Assembly: GCA_010093605.1 (NCBI GenBank)
Contig: MU004197.1
Location: 1,178,001-1,242,000 of the forward strand
Direction: 5' to 3'
DNA: 64,000 nt
From: Lophium mytilinum
Lineage: Eukaryota > Ascomycota > Dothideomycetes > Mytilinidiales > Mytilinidiaceae
Shown here: positions 46,501 to 56,823 of the stretch, piece by piece
Layout: each line of letters opens with the position of its first letter
Position numbering within the stretch: the stretch's first letter is position 1
The notes under the pieces: model-generated
Told to the model about the DNA's origin: nothing
Seen by the model: only the letters and a program-made list of their open reading frames with translations
Databases searched by the model: none
Translations under genes and position numbers: made by a program

Positions 46501-47706
46501 TCAATCGATATTGATTTGGCCGGAACCATTGACAGCGGGCGCTTGGAGCAGAATCGGGACATCGAATATGGGGTGCAGGGCATAGACTGGCGCGGAGCTT
46601 TCTTCGCCGTTGAAGAGAAGCAAATTCTGGATAGGCTGCAAGCGCTTGCCGAGCACGTTGATGACGTCCTGTGCAAGCTGGCCGCCTAGAAATGCCGTGA
46701 CAGGGGCCAATTCGCTTCCCAGGTTCTGAAGGAAGCTTCGCAAGAACTCAGACTTCAGGGTGTCCGCCGGTAGCTGGAACTCTTTGTGCTTCTCCGTTGC
46801 CAAGGTCGTGAAACGATGCAGATCCGCATGCTGATGCGATGGGAGAGTCGCGCCAGACTCCTTCTGATAGTCCCACAGTGCGCGCAGGCATGTGAGGAGG
46901 GGACTGACGAGCTTCAGCTTTCGCCGGTTCCGTAGGTATTCAGGAGGAAGAGGAGAGGAGTTTGCCAGGAGTAACGGGGAATATAGTTCTCGTTTAGTGA
47001 CCATCTCAATGGTCTTCCCCGACTCTTTCTTTGTCGACACCGAAATGATAGATCTGGTGGCGGACTCTGGTCTGATCAGGGTTTCCATGTTGGGTTTGTC
47101 CCTCTCGATGTTGTAGTCATGCGAGATGAGGTCGGCGAAGATGTATCCGTAGAAACCGTGGGCCCCGGCGGCATAGAACGGCGTATTAGAGAGCCGTGTC
47201 GCAGCATTGATCGTCGTCAAGGTGGTGAAGTCGAGATCGGTCGCGATTACGACGTCGTAGGGATTGTAAAAATCGGGCCCTTGGAGCAGGATATTCCCCG
47301 TGAGGGCCTTCACGTTCACCCGAGGATTGAGCTTCTGGATCTGGGGCGCAGCTGCCTGTGCTCTGTTCTTCCCTAGGTCGGCCTCGGAAATGAAGAATTG
47401 AGAGCATAGGTCATCTTCGGTGACTACCTCGCTGTCCACGATAGTCAGAGAGCCAATGCCAGATAGGACGAGATTCTTCGCAGCTTCGTTCGCAAGAGCC
47501 TTCATAGATACGATGAGAATATTCGCGGTCCGGATCTTCTCTTGGGCCTGGACACCCCATAATCGGATTTGGCGGTCATAGAGAGCGATTTCGTCGGCGC
47601 TGATTGTTTGTGCTTGGGCGATGGCTGCTACCGTTTCTCCCGCAGCGTCTGGTGCTGGAAAGGAAGTACCATTGGAGGCCGTCGGGGCAGGAACGGTGCC
47701 GTCCAT
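46501..47706 (-). CDS. AOS1: SUMO-activating enzyme subunit Aos1
   Basis: This is a single exon of 401 aa. ALYDRQIRLWGVQAQEKIRT opens the ThiF/E1 adenylation fold, followed by LVLSGIGSLTIVDSEVVTED and FISEADLGKNRAQAA, and near the C-terminus SELAPVTAFLGGQLAQDVIN and PIFDVP. There is no catalytic cysteine domain and no ubiquitin-fold domain, as expected of the Aos1/SAE1 half (S. pombe Rad31). It pairs with Uba2 to activate SUMO in the nucleus. It reads divergently from the gene at 48002 across 295 bp. Confidence 0.93.
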   Translation of the reverse strand: MDGTVPAPTASNGTSFPAPDAAGETVAAIAQAQTISADEIALYDRQIRLWGVQAQEKIRTANILIVSMKALANEAAKNLVLSGIGSLTIVDSEVVTEDDLCSQFFISEADLGKNRAQAAAPQIQKLNPRVNVKALTGNILLQGPDFYNPYDVVIATDLDFTTLTTINAATRLSNTPFYAAGAHGFYGYIFADLISHDYNIERDKPNMETLIRPESATRSIISVSTKKESGKTIEMVTKRELYSPLLLANSSPLPPEYLRNRRKLKLVSPLLTCLRALWDYQKESGATLPSHQHADLHRFTTLATEKHKEFQLPADTLKSEFLRSFLQNLGSELAPVTAFLGGQLAQDVINVLGKRLQPIQNLLLFNGEESSAPVYALHPIFDVPILLQAPAVNGSGQINID

Positions 47707-48001
47707 GGCCGCGTAGTGGAGGATGCAGACAGCAGGAGGGCGAGATAGAACGAGTGTCGTCGGTTTAGCGGAAAGTAGCTACCTAGGCAGTGAAACTTAG
47801 TGAGGCTCAACTTCAAGGTCTTGGCAGCCCTTGGTCTACCCGTAGCCTGGCGGCGTTTGAGATGTGGGGGTGGCAGGTGCATCAACCTTCGAGAGCCCAC
47901 GACCACCCACGGAGCCTTCATCATATCACCCACGACTGCCCGCACATACACTCTCTCACGATACATGTCCACTCCTACTCGAGACGACTCGTCCTTGATA
48001 C

Positions 48002-49980
48002 ATGGGAGCATCCCCGTCTATGAACCGGCGAACCTCAACTCCTCCTTTGTCAGAAGCCTTGACGATTGACGACGACCCGGACATCTCGACCTCCCTCCAC
48101 GACCGATTCTTTGCCTTCTCACGCGCCATGTCTGGCAACTTCGACTTCCCGCCGGCCTCGGATTCCCCGCTGGCTGCCCAAGCATCCATAGATAGCTCCA
48201 CGCTGCCTGGACGCCTGCAGCACCTCCGCCAGACCTTGCAACGCGACCGGGAGCGCGAGATCGCTGCCCGGGAGACGGCCGCCAACGAGCGCGAGCGCCA
48301 GAATGTGACAGTTGAAGTAGCAATGCCTTCACGGCGCTCTCGTGCGCGGCGGGGTCGAGCTCGGAACACAGAATCTGAAGACAGGGCTGCCCGCGAGAGA
48401 TCTCATCCCGCTCGTCTGGCCCCTTCGTCGTCTACCACACCCAGACCCAGGACCCGTGCCGTGCCTGGAGAGCGCTTCCAAAGCATGCGTCGTACGCGAA
48501 TGCAGCGAGAGCAGATGAACGACATGGCCGCCCTCGACGAGGCTACCGAGCGCCTTGCCTCAGTTAATTCCAATCTGGTTGACCTCCTCACGCCGCCGCT
48601 GTTGTCTCTCGGTACTCTCGGGAGTGGCAGCCGGAGGAGCCCGCCCGGAGAGCCTGATGGGCTTCTACGGCGCCCAAAGAGGAGGAAGCTAGAACATGAG
48701 AGTGAGGGCCTTTCTTTCGCGAACCCCAAGTACGGCCACTTTGGGCAGGTCGTGCCCGGGCGGTTGCGGATGGAGATCGTGAGCTGCGACGGAGGACAAT
48801 ATACCGAGGAATCTTCTTCAGCGCTTTACAGGCCCGAGAATGTGTTGAAGAATGATAGGAGTGTCTACTGCACCAAGAGCTCTCGATGCAACCTGCTGCT
48901 CAAGCATCAAGGCGAGACGACCTTCTGCTTAGAGAAGGTGGTCATAAAGGCTCCGGAACGTGGTTTCACGGCTCCGTACGTATCAGCCAGGTCTTGGCCA
49001 TGATTTTACTAATCTCCGTGATAGCATCCAAGAGGGCATGATCTTTGTCTCCATGGAGTCCGATGAACTCCTTAGCGGCACTGCCGGGTACCAGATCGAT
49101 TACAATAACAAGTCTGGCCTCCATTCATCTAACTCCTCCGCTAGCTCCCAAGACGAAGAAGAGATATCCCTCGCGGAGAGTCTCACAGATCCCGCGGTAT
49201 GGGCGGCTTCCCGTCTCGGTCGCGCCGAAGCTCTCGACCAGGAACGCGACTATGTAGAGATGCAGCACCAGCGGCTTCGATGGCAGCGTTCTCGTCGCCG
49301 GCTTCATGACGAACTCATGCATGAAGAACCCCGCCCACCTACCCGCCACGACTCTCCCTCAAACGCCACTATAAACATGGCCGACAACTGTGACTGGCCC
49401 GTAGCCGACTCAACCCACAGCTCTGCGGGCGTATCCGCTCCTACCCCACCCCCCTTCACCGTGACGACCGAGAGCGACGGCGACTCTAGCGAAGACGAGC
49501 AGCCCAGTGCCGCCGTCCTGAGAGACCGCTTACATCGCGACAGCCAATGGCGCGTAGACACTGACGATGAAGAAGACGCCGCCCGCGCAGCCTTCTGGGA
49601 GCCCCGTGATGGCCGCTTCGGCAGTTCTGGGTATCTCCGAGCAACACGACGCAGCACACCCAGTCGTATCGAGCCCAAAGACGCGTCGCCTGAAGCCGAC
49701 GGTTTGATCCCGCCGCATGCGAGATTCTTCATTGCGAAGCACAAGAACAAGATCACGGTCAAGTTTGACCCGCCAGTGTAAGCCCCATGCCCCGATCTCC
49801 CTTTCCTCCCCTGCCCGACTCCTTACCTACAAATGCTAAATTTCGCTGCTTTCCAGCTCTGGAAAGTTCGTGTTGCTGAAGCTCTGGAGCCCACAGCACA
49901 ACGGCAACATCGACATCGAGAGCGTGCTGTTCCACGGCTATTCTGGCCCGCGGTACTTCCCCTCGTGCCAGATGCGGTAG
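48002..49980 (+). CDS. Conserved-looking fungal protein of unknown function
   Basis: Exons are 48002-48975, 49025-49777 and 49857-49980, giving 616 aa. I do not recognise the family. The N-terminal third is Arg/Ser-rich with a charged helix (ERERQNVTVEVAMPSRRSR region) and a nuclear-like RRPKRRKLE. An ordered segment (YGHFGQVVPGRLRMEIVSC, KSSRCNLLLKHQGE, FCLEKVVIKAPERGFTAPIQ, GMIFVSMESDEL) ends at the first intron. A long acidic, low-complexity linker leads to a short C-terminal block, FFIAKHKNKITVKFDPP then SGKFVLLKLWSP and IDIESVLFHGYSG. The two ordered blocks look like halves of one beta-sandwich (galactose-binding-like) fold split by the linker, but this is a guess. An overlapping frame with its own ATG at 47965 (35 codons) precedes it. 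Confidence 0.75.
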
Positions 49981-50224
49981 CTTGACTTATGTAACTGCTT
50001 GGACACCACGGTAGACACAAAGTCAGGGTTGGCTTGATTGATATTAGCAGGTGCAGCATTGCCAGCACAAAGAGCGTGCTCTTCCTCGACTACTCTGGCC
50101 CGAGGTACTTCCCCTCGTACCAGATGCGGTAGCTGAACTCATGTAATTGTTTGGACATCACGATAGACCCAGAGTCAGTGTTGGCTTATTTGATGTTAGC
50201 GGGTGCAGCATAGCCAGCACGAAT
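49921..50224 (+). repeat. 152-bp tandem duplication of a terminal exon end
   Basis: Copy 1 (49921-50072) contains the last 20 codons of the gene at 48002-49980 plus its 3' flank. Copy 2 (50073-50224) repeats it, including TCTGGCCCG.GGTACTTCCCC, a matching GATGCGGTAG stop and the shared flank GTGCAGCAT.GCCAGCAC. The copies differ at several sites, so the duplication is not recent. Confidence 0.88.
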
Positions 50225-50532
50225 AATGAAAACCTAATTCACGATTGATGTCACTATTGAAATGCCAAGCACAAATTGATCGAATCTCTAACATTTTCAG
50301 CTAACTCCACTAGTCTCCTCACCACAGCGCTCATATCCAGCGCCAGCGCTCCGGGTATCATATATAATCGTGAATCATGCTCCACAGGCCCCCTATCCCT
50401 CATTCCATTGAGGGCAAAGGAAAATCACACACAGGCTACATCCCCGCTACTCTGCCCACTATCCCCCTTTCCATGGGGGGCAAAAAGAAATCACACCCGC
50501 TACATCCCCAATACTCTGCCCCAACCCCTCTC

Positions 50533-53500
50533 CTACAACTCAATAGCATCCTCCGCACTCGTACCCGCCTTTCCACCAAAACCCTCCCCATTCCCAAAAG
50601 CCGAACCAGACCCAGATCCCGACCCCGATCCCGAATTCTCGGGGCGCTCAAACCCCTCTTCGAACTCCTCGTCACTCGCCCACTCCATCTCCTCCCCGCC
50701 CTCACCCTCGTAGTACCCTCCGCTGTACTCGTCGCTATACTGCCCGCTCCCATAACTGCCCATCTCCTGCTCGGCCTCGTCTTCGGAATCGACAAAGAAC
50801 TCCGGCGTCGGCGCCTCCTCCGGTTCCGGCTTCGCGTCCGCCTCCTTCATCTTCCCCTTGCCCTTATCCTTCCTCCCCAGCCCAGAGGCGCGCAGCGCAG
50901 CGACGCCCTTGCCGTACAGCTCGCGCGGTACGAAGCGGCTGACGCGGCCGTAAAACGCCGGCTTGGGCGCCTCGGCCATCTTCCTCGCGGCGGTGGTGGT
51001 CTTCGCGACACCGTTGAGGACCGGTTTCTTCTGCTGGTGGTGCTGCTTCTTGGTGGCGTCGAGCGGCGACGTCTTTTTCTGCGCGGATGCCGAGCGCGAG
51101 CGGCTGAGCTGCGCCAGAGTCTCGCGGTAGAACTGCTCCGTCTCGTCGAACTCGGCGTAGATGCGCACGACGCTGGCGGCCATGGGGTCGGTGCGCGCCG
51201 CTTTGATCAGGTCCTCGGGCGCGGATTGGCGCCGGCCGCGACGCGCCGCCGCGGCGAGGTAGTTGTCGATTGGTGAGGCGTTACGGGCCGGGCGGCTGAG
51301 GCGGTCCATGATGGCCGTGATGCGGGCGTTGCGCTCCTCGTCCGTCTTGGGGGGTTGGGAGTAGCGGAAGCGGGCTCGTGCGGCGTCGTCGAAGAGAGCT
51401 GGGGGGCTGTATTGCGGGATGCGGGATGCTTGGAACCGCTTCGGCGGGCTGGCGGGTTGGCTGCCTGCTGAGGTGTCCGTGTCTGTCTCCGCGGCCCTGC
51501 TGCGCTTGCCGGTAGCTGGCTTGCTGCTCTTTGATTTGGTATACCCAGAACTCTTCATCCGGAAGTATTCCGACTGAGTTGCGTCACGGACCTCTTCCTT
51601 GCGAGGCCTAGCATCGGCTTGGTACGATGCGCGCAAGGAACTGGAATTGGAGCCAGTAGAAGCTCGTGATGCCTCCGCAGCTGTTCCTGATTGTGACTGT
51701 GTATGACCATGAGCGCTCTTACGCACAGGCTTGCAAGTAGAGCATAAACAGTTGGGACATACAGAGTGTCCGTTGACGTTGGAGCCATTCTTGTTTGAGA
51801 TCCCGTTCGTTTGTCCAGCTTCAACCGTGCTGCCTTGTGAGGTAGGCCTGTCGCGCTTTGAACGCCGCGATTTCGGAGGAGGCATGGTGCCATTCGAGGA
51901 GGAAGGGATATTGGTGACATCATTGAGAGGAGTCGCCATTGAAGCTCTCTTGATCTTTGCGCGACGTTCGGCTCCGCGACGGATCACCTTCTTCTTGTAG
52001 GCATTCTCCCACCATAGTCGGCCATATTTGTCTGCAAGCTTCAAGGTGCGGAACTTTACTGCTTCCTGAAGCGCTTTTTCTTCCTCGAATTTCTTCATCT
52101 CTTCAATGATAATGCCCTCCATGAAGTGTTCGCGGAACTGCTTCAGGATGCCATTAGCCTCGTCCATGACCAGTTCTTCTGCGAAAACATCCAAGGCTCG
52201 ATCTCTTTCGGCCTGGACTGATTCTTTTCCGGGAACGAGTTGTGTGGGGACTTCTAATGGCGCCGCAGGCTGCACAAAACTCGTAGCGGGCTGCTCCGGT
52301 TCCTGATGCTGTGGAATCGGCATTGGAACTGGCGGTGCCGCTGGAGGTGTCGTGAACGTCCACGATGGGGCCGCTGGCTGTGCAAAACTCGTAGCGGGCT
52401 GCTGCGGTTCCTGATGCTGTGGAACTGGCATTGGAACTGGCGGTGCTGCTGGAGGTGGTGTGAATGTCCACGATGGGGCCGCTGGCTGTGCAAGACTCGT
52501 ACGGTGCTGCTCCGGTTCATGCTGCTGTGGAATTGGCATTGGAAACAGCGGTGCTGCAGGGAGAGGTGTGGAGGCTTCCGCCGGCGCCACTGGCTGTGCA
52601 AAGCTCGTACGATGCTGCTCCGGTTCATGCTGCTGTGGAATTGGCATTGGAAACAGAGGTACTGCTGGAAGCGTTGTGGGGGCTTCCGCCGGCGCCGCTG
52701 GCTGTGCAAAGCTCATACGGTGCTGCTCCGGTTCATGATGCGATGGAGTAGGCATTGGCGGTGGTGCTGGAAATGGTGACGGCGTCCACGACGGAGTTGA
52801 TGCTGGGACAAAGCTCGTTGCGGGCTGTACAGGTTTCAGTGGCACGAAGGGGAATCCGGCAGGCTTTTCCGGGGCTCCAAAAGGAGCGGCAGTAGCAGAC
52901 GAAATAGACGGCTGTCCGAAGGTTGCCCAACCAGACGCTGTATTTGGCGTAGCAGTAGCAGGAGGCGGGAAAAGTGGTCCGCCTAGGCGTAGCTTTGGAG
53001 TTACTTTTGGGGAGTCCAGGGGTACTGGAACGGTTCCAAATGAGATGCCGACAGCAGGGGCAGGGGCAGTCGGCGTAATAGATGGCGTTCCAAATGGGAT
53101 GGCGACAGCAGGGGCAGTAGGCGTAGTAGACTGCGTTCCCAGAGACTCTGATCGAGCCAGAAACCTGTTGATGTCATTCTTGTCCGAAGAGGCTCGTCGC
53201 TGTACGAGGGGCTCAGAATCGACTTCGTCGGATTCTTCGTCTGAGCCAACGAACAGCGACTTGTCTTCGTTCAAAACTTCTTCTTCTAAATTCTCAGTTA
53301 GTACATGATCCGAATACATTAGATTGGAATTCTGCGCTTCTAGGACCGACAAACCCTGTATGATTGCTGAAGCCTTCCTCAACTCTCTCCTCTTTCCAGC
53401 TTGCCTTCCACGCATCTGGGGTGGAAGCCCTCCTGGGGTTTCCAGTGAGCGGTTTCCGATAGATGATGGATCGACAAACTCCGAAGTGCCATCAGCAGTT

Positions 53501-55171
53501 TTACAGATTTTGAATCCGTAAGTCACACAGAGCGCCCGAACCTGTCTCAGGTCATCCAATCCAAGTATCTTTCCCATCTCTTCCAGCGTCCAATCTTCCG
53601 GACGCTTCTTTCCGCCCTGCTTGAACCCTCTAACGAAGGACTTCAGGACCATATCCCGGATGGGCATGGCGCAGATTTCCGCGGTAGCTACCATAAGGAA
53701 CGAGTACGCGTCGGAGTTGAGTTCTGACCAGAAGTCTGCCCAGTCGTCGCGGGCGAAAGATGGTTTCCTAGGGGGTTGCAGCGGGCCAATCTTCTTGGTG
53801 CCTTTCAGCCCGGCATTGTAGATGTCGACAGCTTTTCTAACCCTCTTGTCATTGACAATGTGGAAAGGCCACGTCGAGATATGGTCCTCGATATTGGGTA
53901 CCGGGGTCTTCATGCATAGGATTACCTGGTAGGCGCGGAATTCAGCTTCGTGTGGAGACTGATAGCTTTTGCCCCGGTTATCGCTGTAGTAGGCATCCAG
54001 TGACAACAGCGTCTTGTCCATCTGTTCGTAATCCTGAGCCCAAGAGTAGTCTGAAGCGTCGTTGTCGTCGCCTGACATCTCGTGCATGGACAAAATATGA
54101 AATCGAACGATTTGTTCGAAACATTCGATAGCGATCTTCACATCTTCATCTCTCGTGACTTGCTGGATAGAGAAGTCGTTGCGGACAGCACGAGTCCTGT
54201 CCCAGATGAAGGTCTGTACGTCTTTCAACTTGAAGTCGCTGAGGAGCGAGCAAAATAGGTAGTCGAGTGTCTGCTTGAGAACCGTGGGAGGGCGAAGATC
54301 AGAAGGTAGCTGTTCCTCATTCCCAGCAGCCGAACGCCTGAACTTCTTGACCATGCGGTACTCGTCGAAAACTCGCGCAGAGCGGCCGAAGAGCAAGCTC
54401 AGCGGTTCGTTCTCGTGGGCGTGGACATCGTTCTGGACGATCCGCTGCACTCGCTCAAACTCCGGACACATATCCCGACACTCTCCAACGAGGGTGATGG
54501 CATCCTTAAGGCTCCTGGGCTTCTCGGGGTCTTGCATTTTACCGGTGGCGATGTAATTGCGGCGCATCTTTTCGCGCTGTTCCCTTAGCTATAGCGCGGG
54601 CGCGATTGTTAGCAGCAGGCCCCTCACTCGGAGAGGTGAGGAGGATGCAGCTCACCTTTTCCCATCGCTTGTCCATGCCGTTCCTCTGCTTCAAGGCTAG
54701 GTCAATGAAAGACCTCTCTTCTCCCGAAATCGTGCTATCATTGAGCCGTTTCTCCAATGCTTCAGCGACGAAAGACCTTCCTTCGCCCGAGGTCATCTCA
54801 CTTCCTAGTTCCGTGGCGTCGGTAGTATAAGCAGCTTGTCTTGAGTCCTCGTCGGTATCCGTCATTCGCCAGCCCTCGTCAGCCTCCGCAGTCGATGATC
54901 TTGACCTCGTCTGATTGCGGCGGCCGTTCCACTGGGTATCGCGATTCTTGTTCTTGCGTGGATCACGTTGATTTCTTGAGTTTGAAGCCGGTCCAGTAGG
55001 TGCATTCGAACCACCGCGGGCTTTTCCGCCTCCGTTGACTCGCTGCGACCGGGGGCCTGATGGCGGCGGCATCGTGTTCGCTCCATCTCCTTTCGGGGCT
55101 CGGAAATTGTTCGTAGAACGGTCGTCACTCCGCGACGCGTTCGAGCTTCCTCCTCCGCGGTCTCCTCTCAT
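50533..55171 (-). CDS. SAC3: mRNA export factor Sac3 (TREX-2 scaffold)
   Basis: Exons in coding order are 55171-54656 and 54588-50533, giving 1523 aa. An Arg/Gly/Asn-rich N-terminus precedes WEK-LREQREKM at the splice. The Sac3/GANP domain follows with GECRDMCPEFERVQRIVQND, RPPTVLKQTLDYLF, FIWDRTRAVRNDFSIQQ and MEQMDKTL-like PCI-type helices. Next come FG-bearing stretches, a Pro/Gln repeat block and the CID-like helix (DEANGILKQFREHFMEGIII) that binds Cdc31 and Sus1. The C-terminus is basic then acidic with a Gly/Ser run. Sac3 tethers TREX-2 to the nuclear pore basket and links transcription to mRNA export. There is no intron in the 4-kb second exon. The ATG at 55171 was chosen because upstream frame lies in promoter-like sequence. 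Confidence 0.92.
52256..52800 (-). repeat. Coding minisatellite in SAC3, 108-bp unit, five copies
   Basis: Within SAC3 a 108-bp unit recurs about five times; the word gctgtgcaaa(a/g)ctcgta and its variants appear every 108 bp from about 52270 to 52710. It encodes a 36-residue Pro/Ala/Gln unit with PMPIPQQHEPEQHRTSFAQP as its core. Copies differ slightly, the second and third from the carboxyl end being most alike. Confidence 0.9.
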
Positions 55172-56823
55172 CCTGGCGAGCTGCGGTGTTGGATGTCGCT
55201 CATGCGCTGCAGGCGGGGGATCGCGCCGGTGGAAGGGTGGCTCGCTGGAGCGAGCGGTAGGTTTGGTGGGTATGTGCTGGTGAAGCAGAAGTAGTTGCGA
55301 AAACTTTCTTTGAGGATGGTGGTGGGTTGGAATGGTGGATGGTGTTGCAATGAAGTTCGACAGACACGACCTGTCGACAGGGATCGGCGCCTCGGGGCAC
55401 GGACCACGCGCTATTGTTCTTATTGACGACTTGCTATTGTTCAATTTATTATACTTTCACGCCGTTCTATTGGTCCACTCTCGACTTTCTATTCCTGCTA
55501 TTCACAGGCCTCTATCGCTCTATTCATCACGTCACTCCCCACGAAGTCTACTCAAAGCTACCCACGTGATCCCCGCAGGACGCACCAATTCACCGATGCA
55601 TGGCGCCCACAGATCTGAGAGAAAATGGGGCCCCCAGCAAACTGGCATATAGAAACTAAACAGTCCCTCCAAACGCGTCTCAAAACATTGAATCTCCGCA
55701 AGCACATAACATCTTCTAACTCACTCTTAAATTTTCAAATACGCTTAAGCTGAGCATCGGGGCCAATGAGTTAACTCGCTAGGCGACATCAGACGGTGGT
55801 GTGTAAAATATCGAGCTGTATCTAACACAGAATGACATTGCAGCGCAATCCCAAATGCATGTGCAGTAGTCGACGATCTGTATGACATACTTCCAATCAT
55901 TTCACGCACCATAAACCACTAACCCAGCCGTATGCAATCACGTTGTAGAATACCGAAACGGGCTCTGATTACACTATACTAGCCACTCAATAGCAGCAGT
56001 AATCAGTTAATCAATCAACCAATCAATCATCATCCTTCTCCCTCCCCTATCTCTCCAATTCCTGATATTCTTCCTCCCGCACCGCTGAAGCGCATACTCC
56101 CCACCCCCTCAACCAAGAATTCCCGAAACTAACCAATACAATTACCATTAAATTCCAATTCCGAAACAAAATACACATACAGGGCCTACCCCGCCATTTT
56201 CCCCGCCCTTGGAAAAAGCCGCTCTAATAAGCGCTTTTTTTAGTTTGTACAACAAGGTAAACCTGTATGTATGTATGCTGACGCTCCCCAATGATAGATC
56301 AAAAAAAAGCCATGGTAGAATGAATAAACTGAACTGTGTGTGCACAGGGGAATACCGTTATAGACAGGAGATGAACCGAGCAAGACGCTGCAACGCTTTT
56401 TGGGGGTAAGGATATGTATGTGAGGCAATCGCAAATGAGGCCGCTAGTAGAAAAACCGCCATGGAAGCAAGACTGTCGTAAGGGGTCGTTGGTAACATTA
56501 CAGCAAAGGGATGCTGGATGTTCGGTGAGAATATGAGATGTGATGCGTAGAGATTGGGTCCGAGGGGGAGAAACGGGGTGAAGCTCAAAGCGATTTGATG
56601 TGCGGGTGTGGGAAGAATTCGATGATGAGCATAAGGTGAGCATTCCAGAGAATGGTCGCAAAGAGACTAGATCCGCCGAGAAATGTTGCAAGCGGTGGCG
56701 CCAGCACCGACTCCAGGAGTCTGACGAGCAAGGGAATACTACGATTCTGCTGACCGCGGAGGAGGAAAATGCCGGATCGTTTTTTTCGAATCTGCGTTGG
56801 TGCCAAAACGGCTGGGTGCGCAA
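55172..56823. other. Intergenic between SAC3 and the DUF2841 gene
   Basis: This 1.65-kb stretch holds the SAC3 promoter and the 3' flank of the next gene. Frames up to 174 codons are overlapping and motif-free. One likely solo copy of the 107-bp repeat lies at 55751-55800: TGAGCATC then, after 24 bp, gcgacatcagacggtggt. The 55980-56170 part is rich in AATC repeats and pyrimidines. Confidence 0.5.

Noticed and set aside
50377-51276. 299-codon plus-strand frame
   Set aside because: It is antisense to the SAC3 C-terminus, with Leu/Arg/Pro composition reflecting the acidic and basic low-complexity coding strand.
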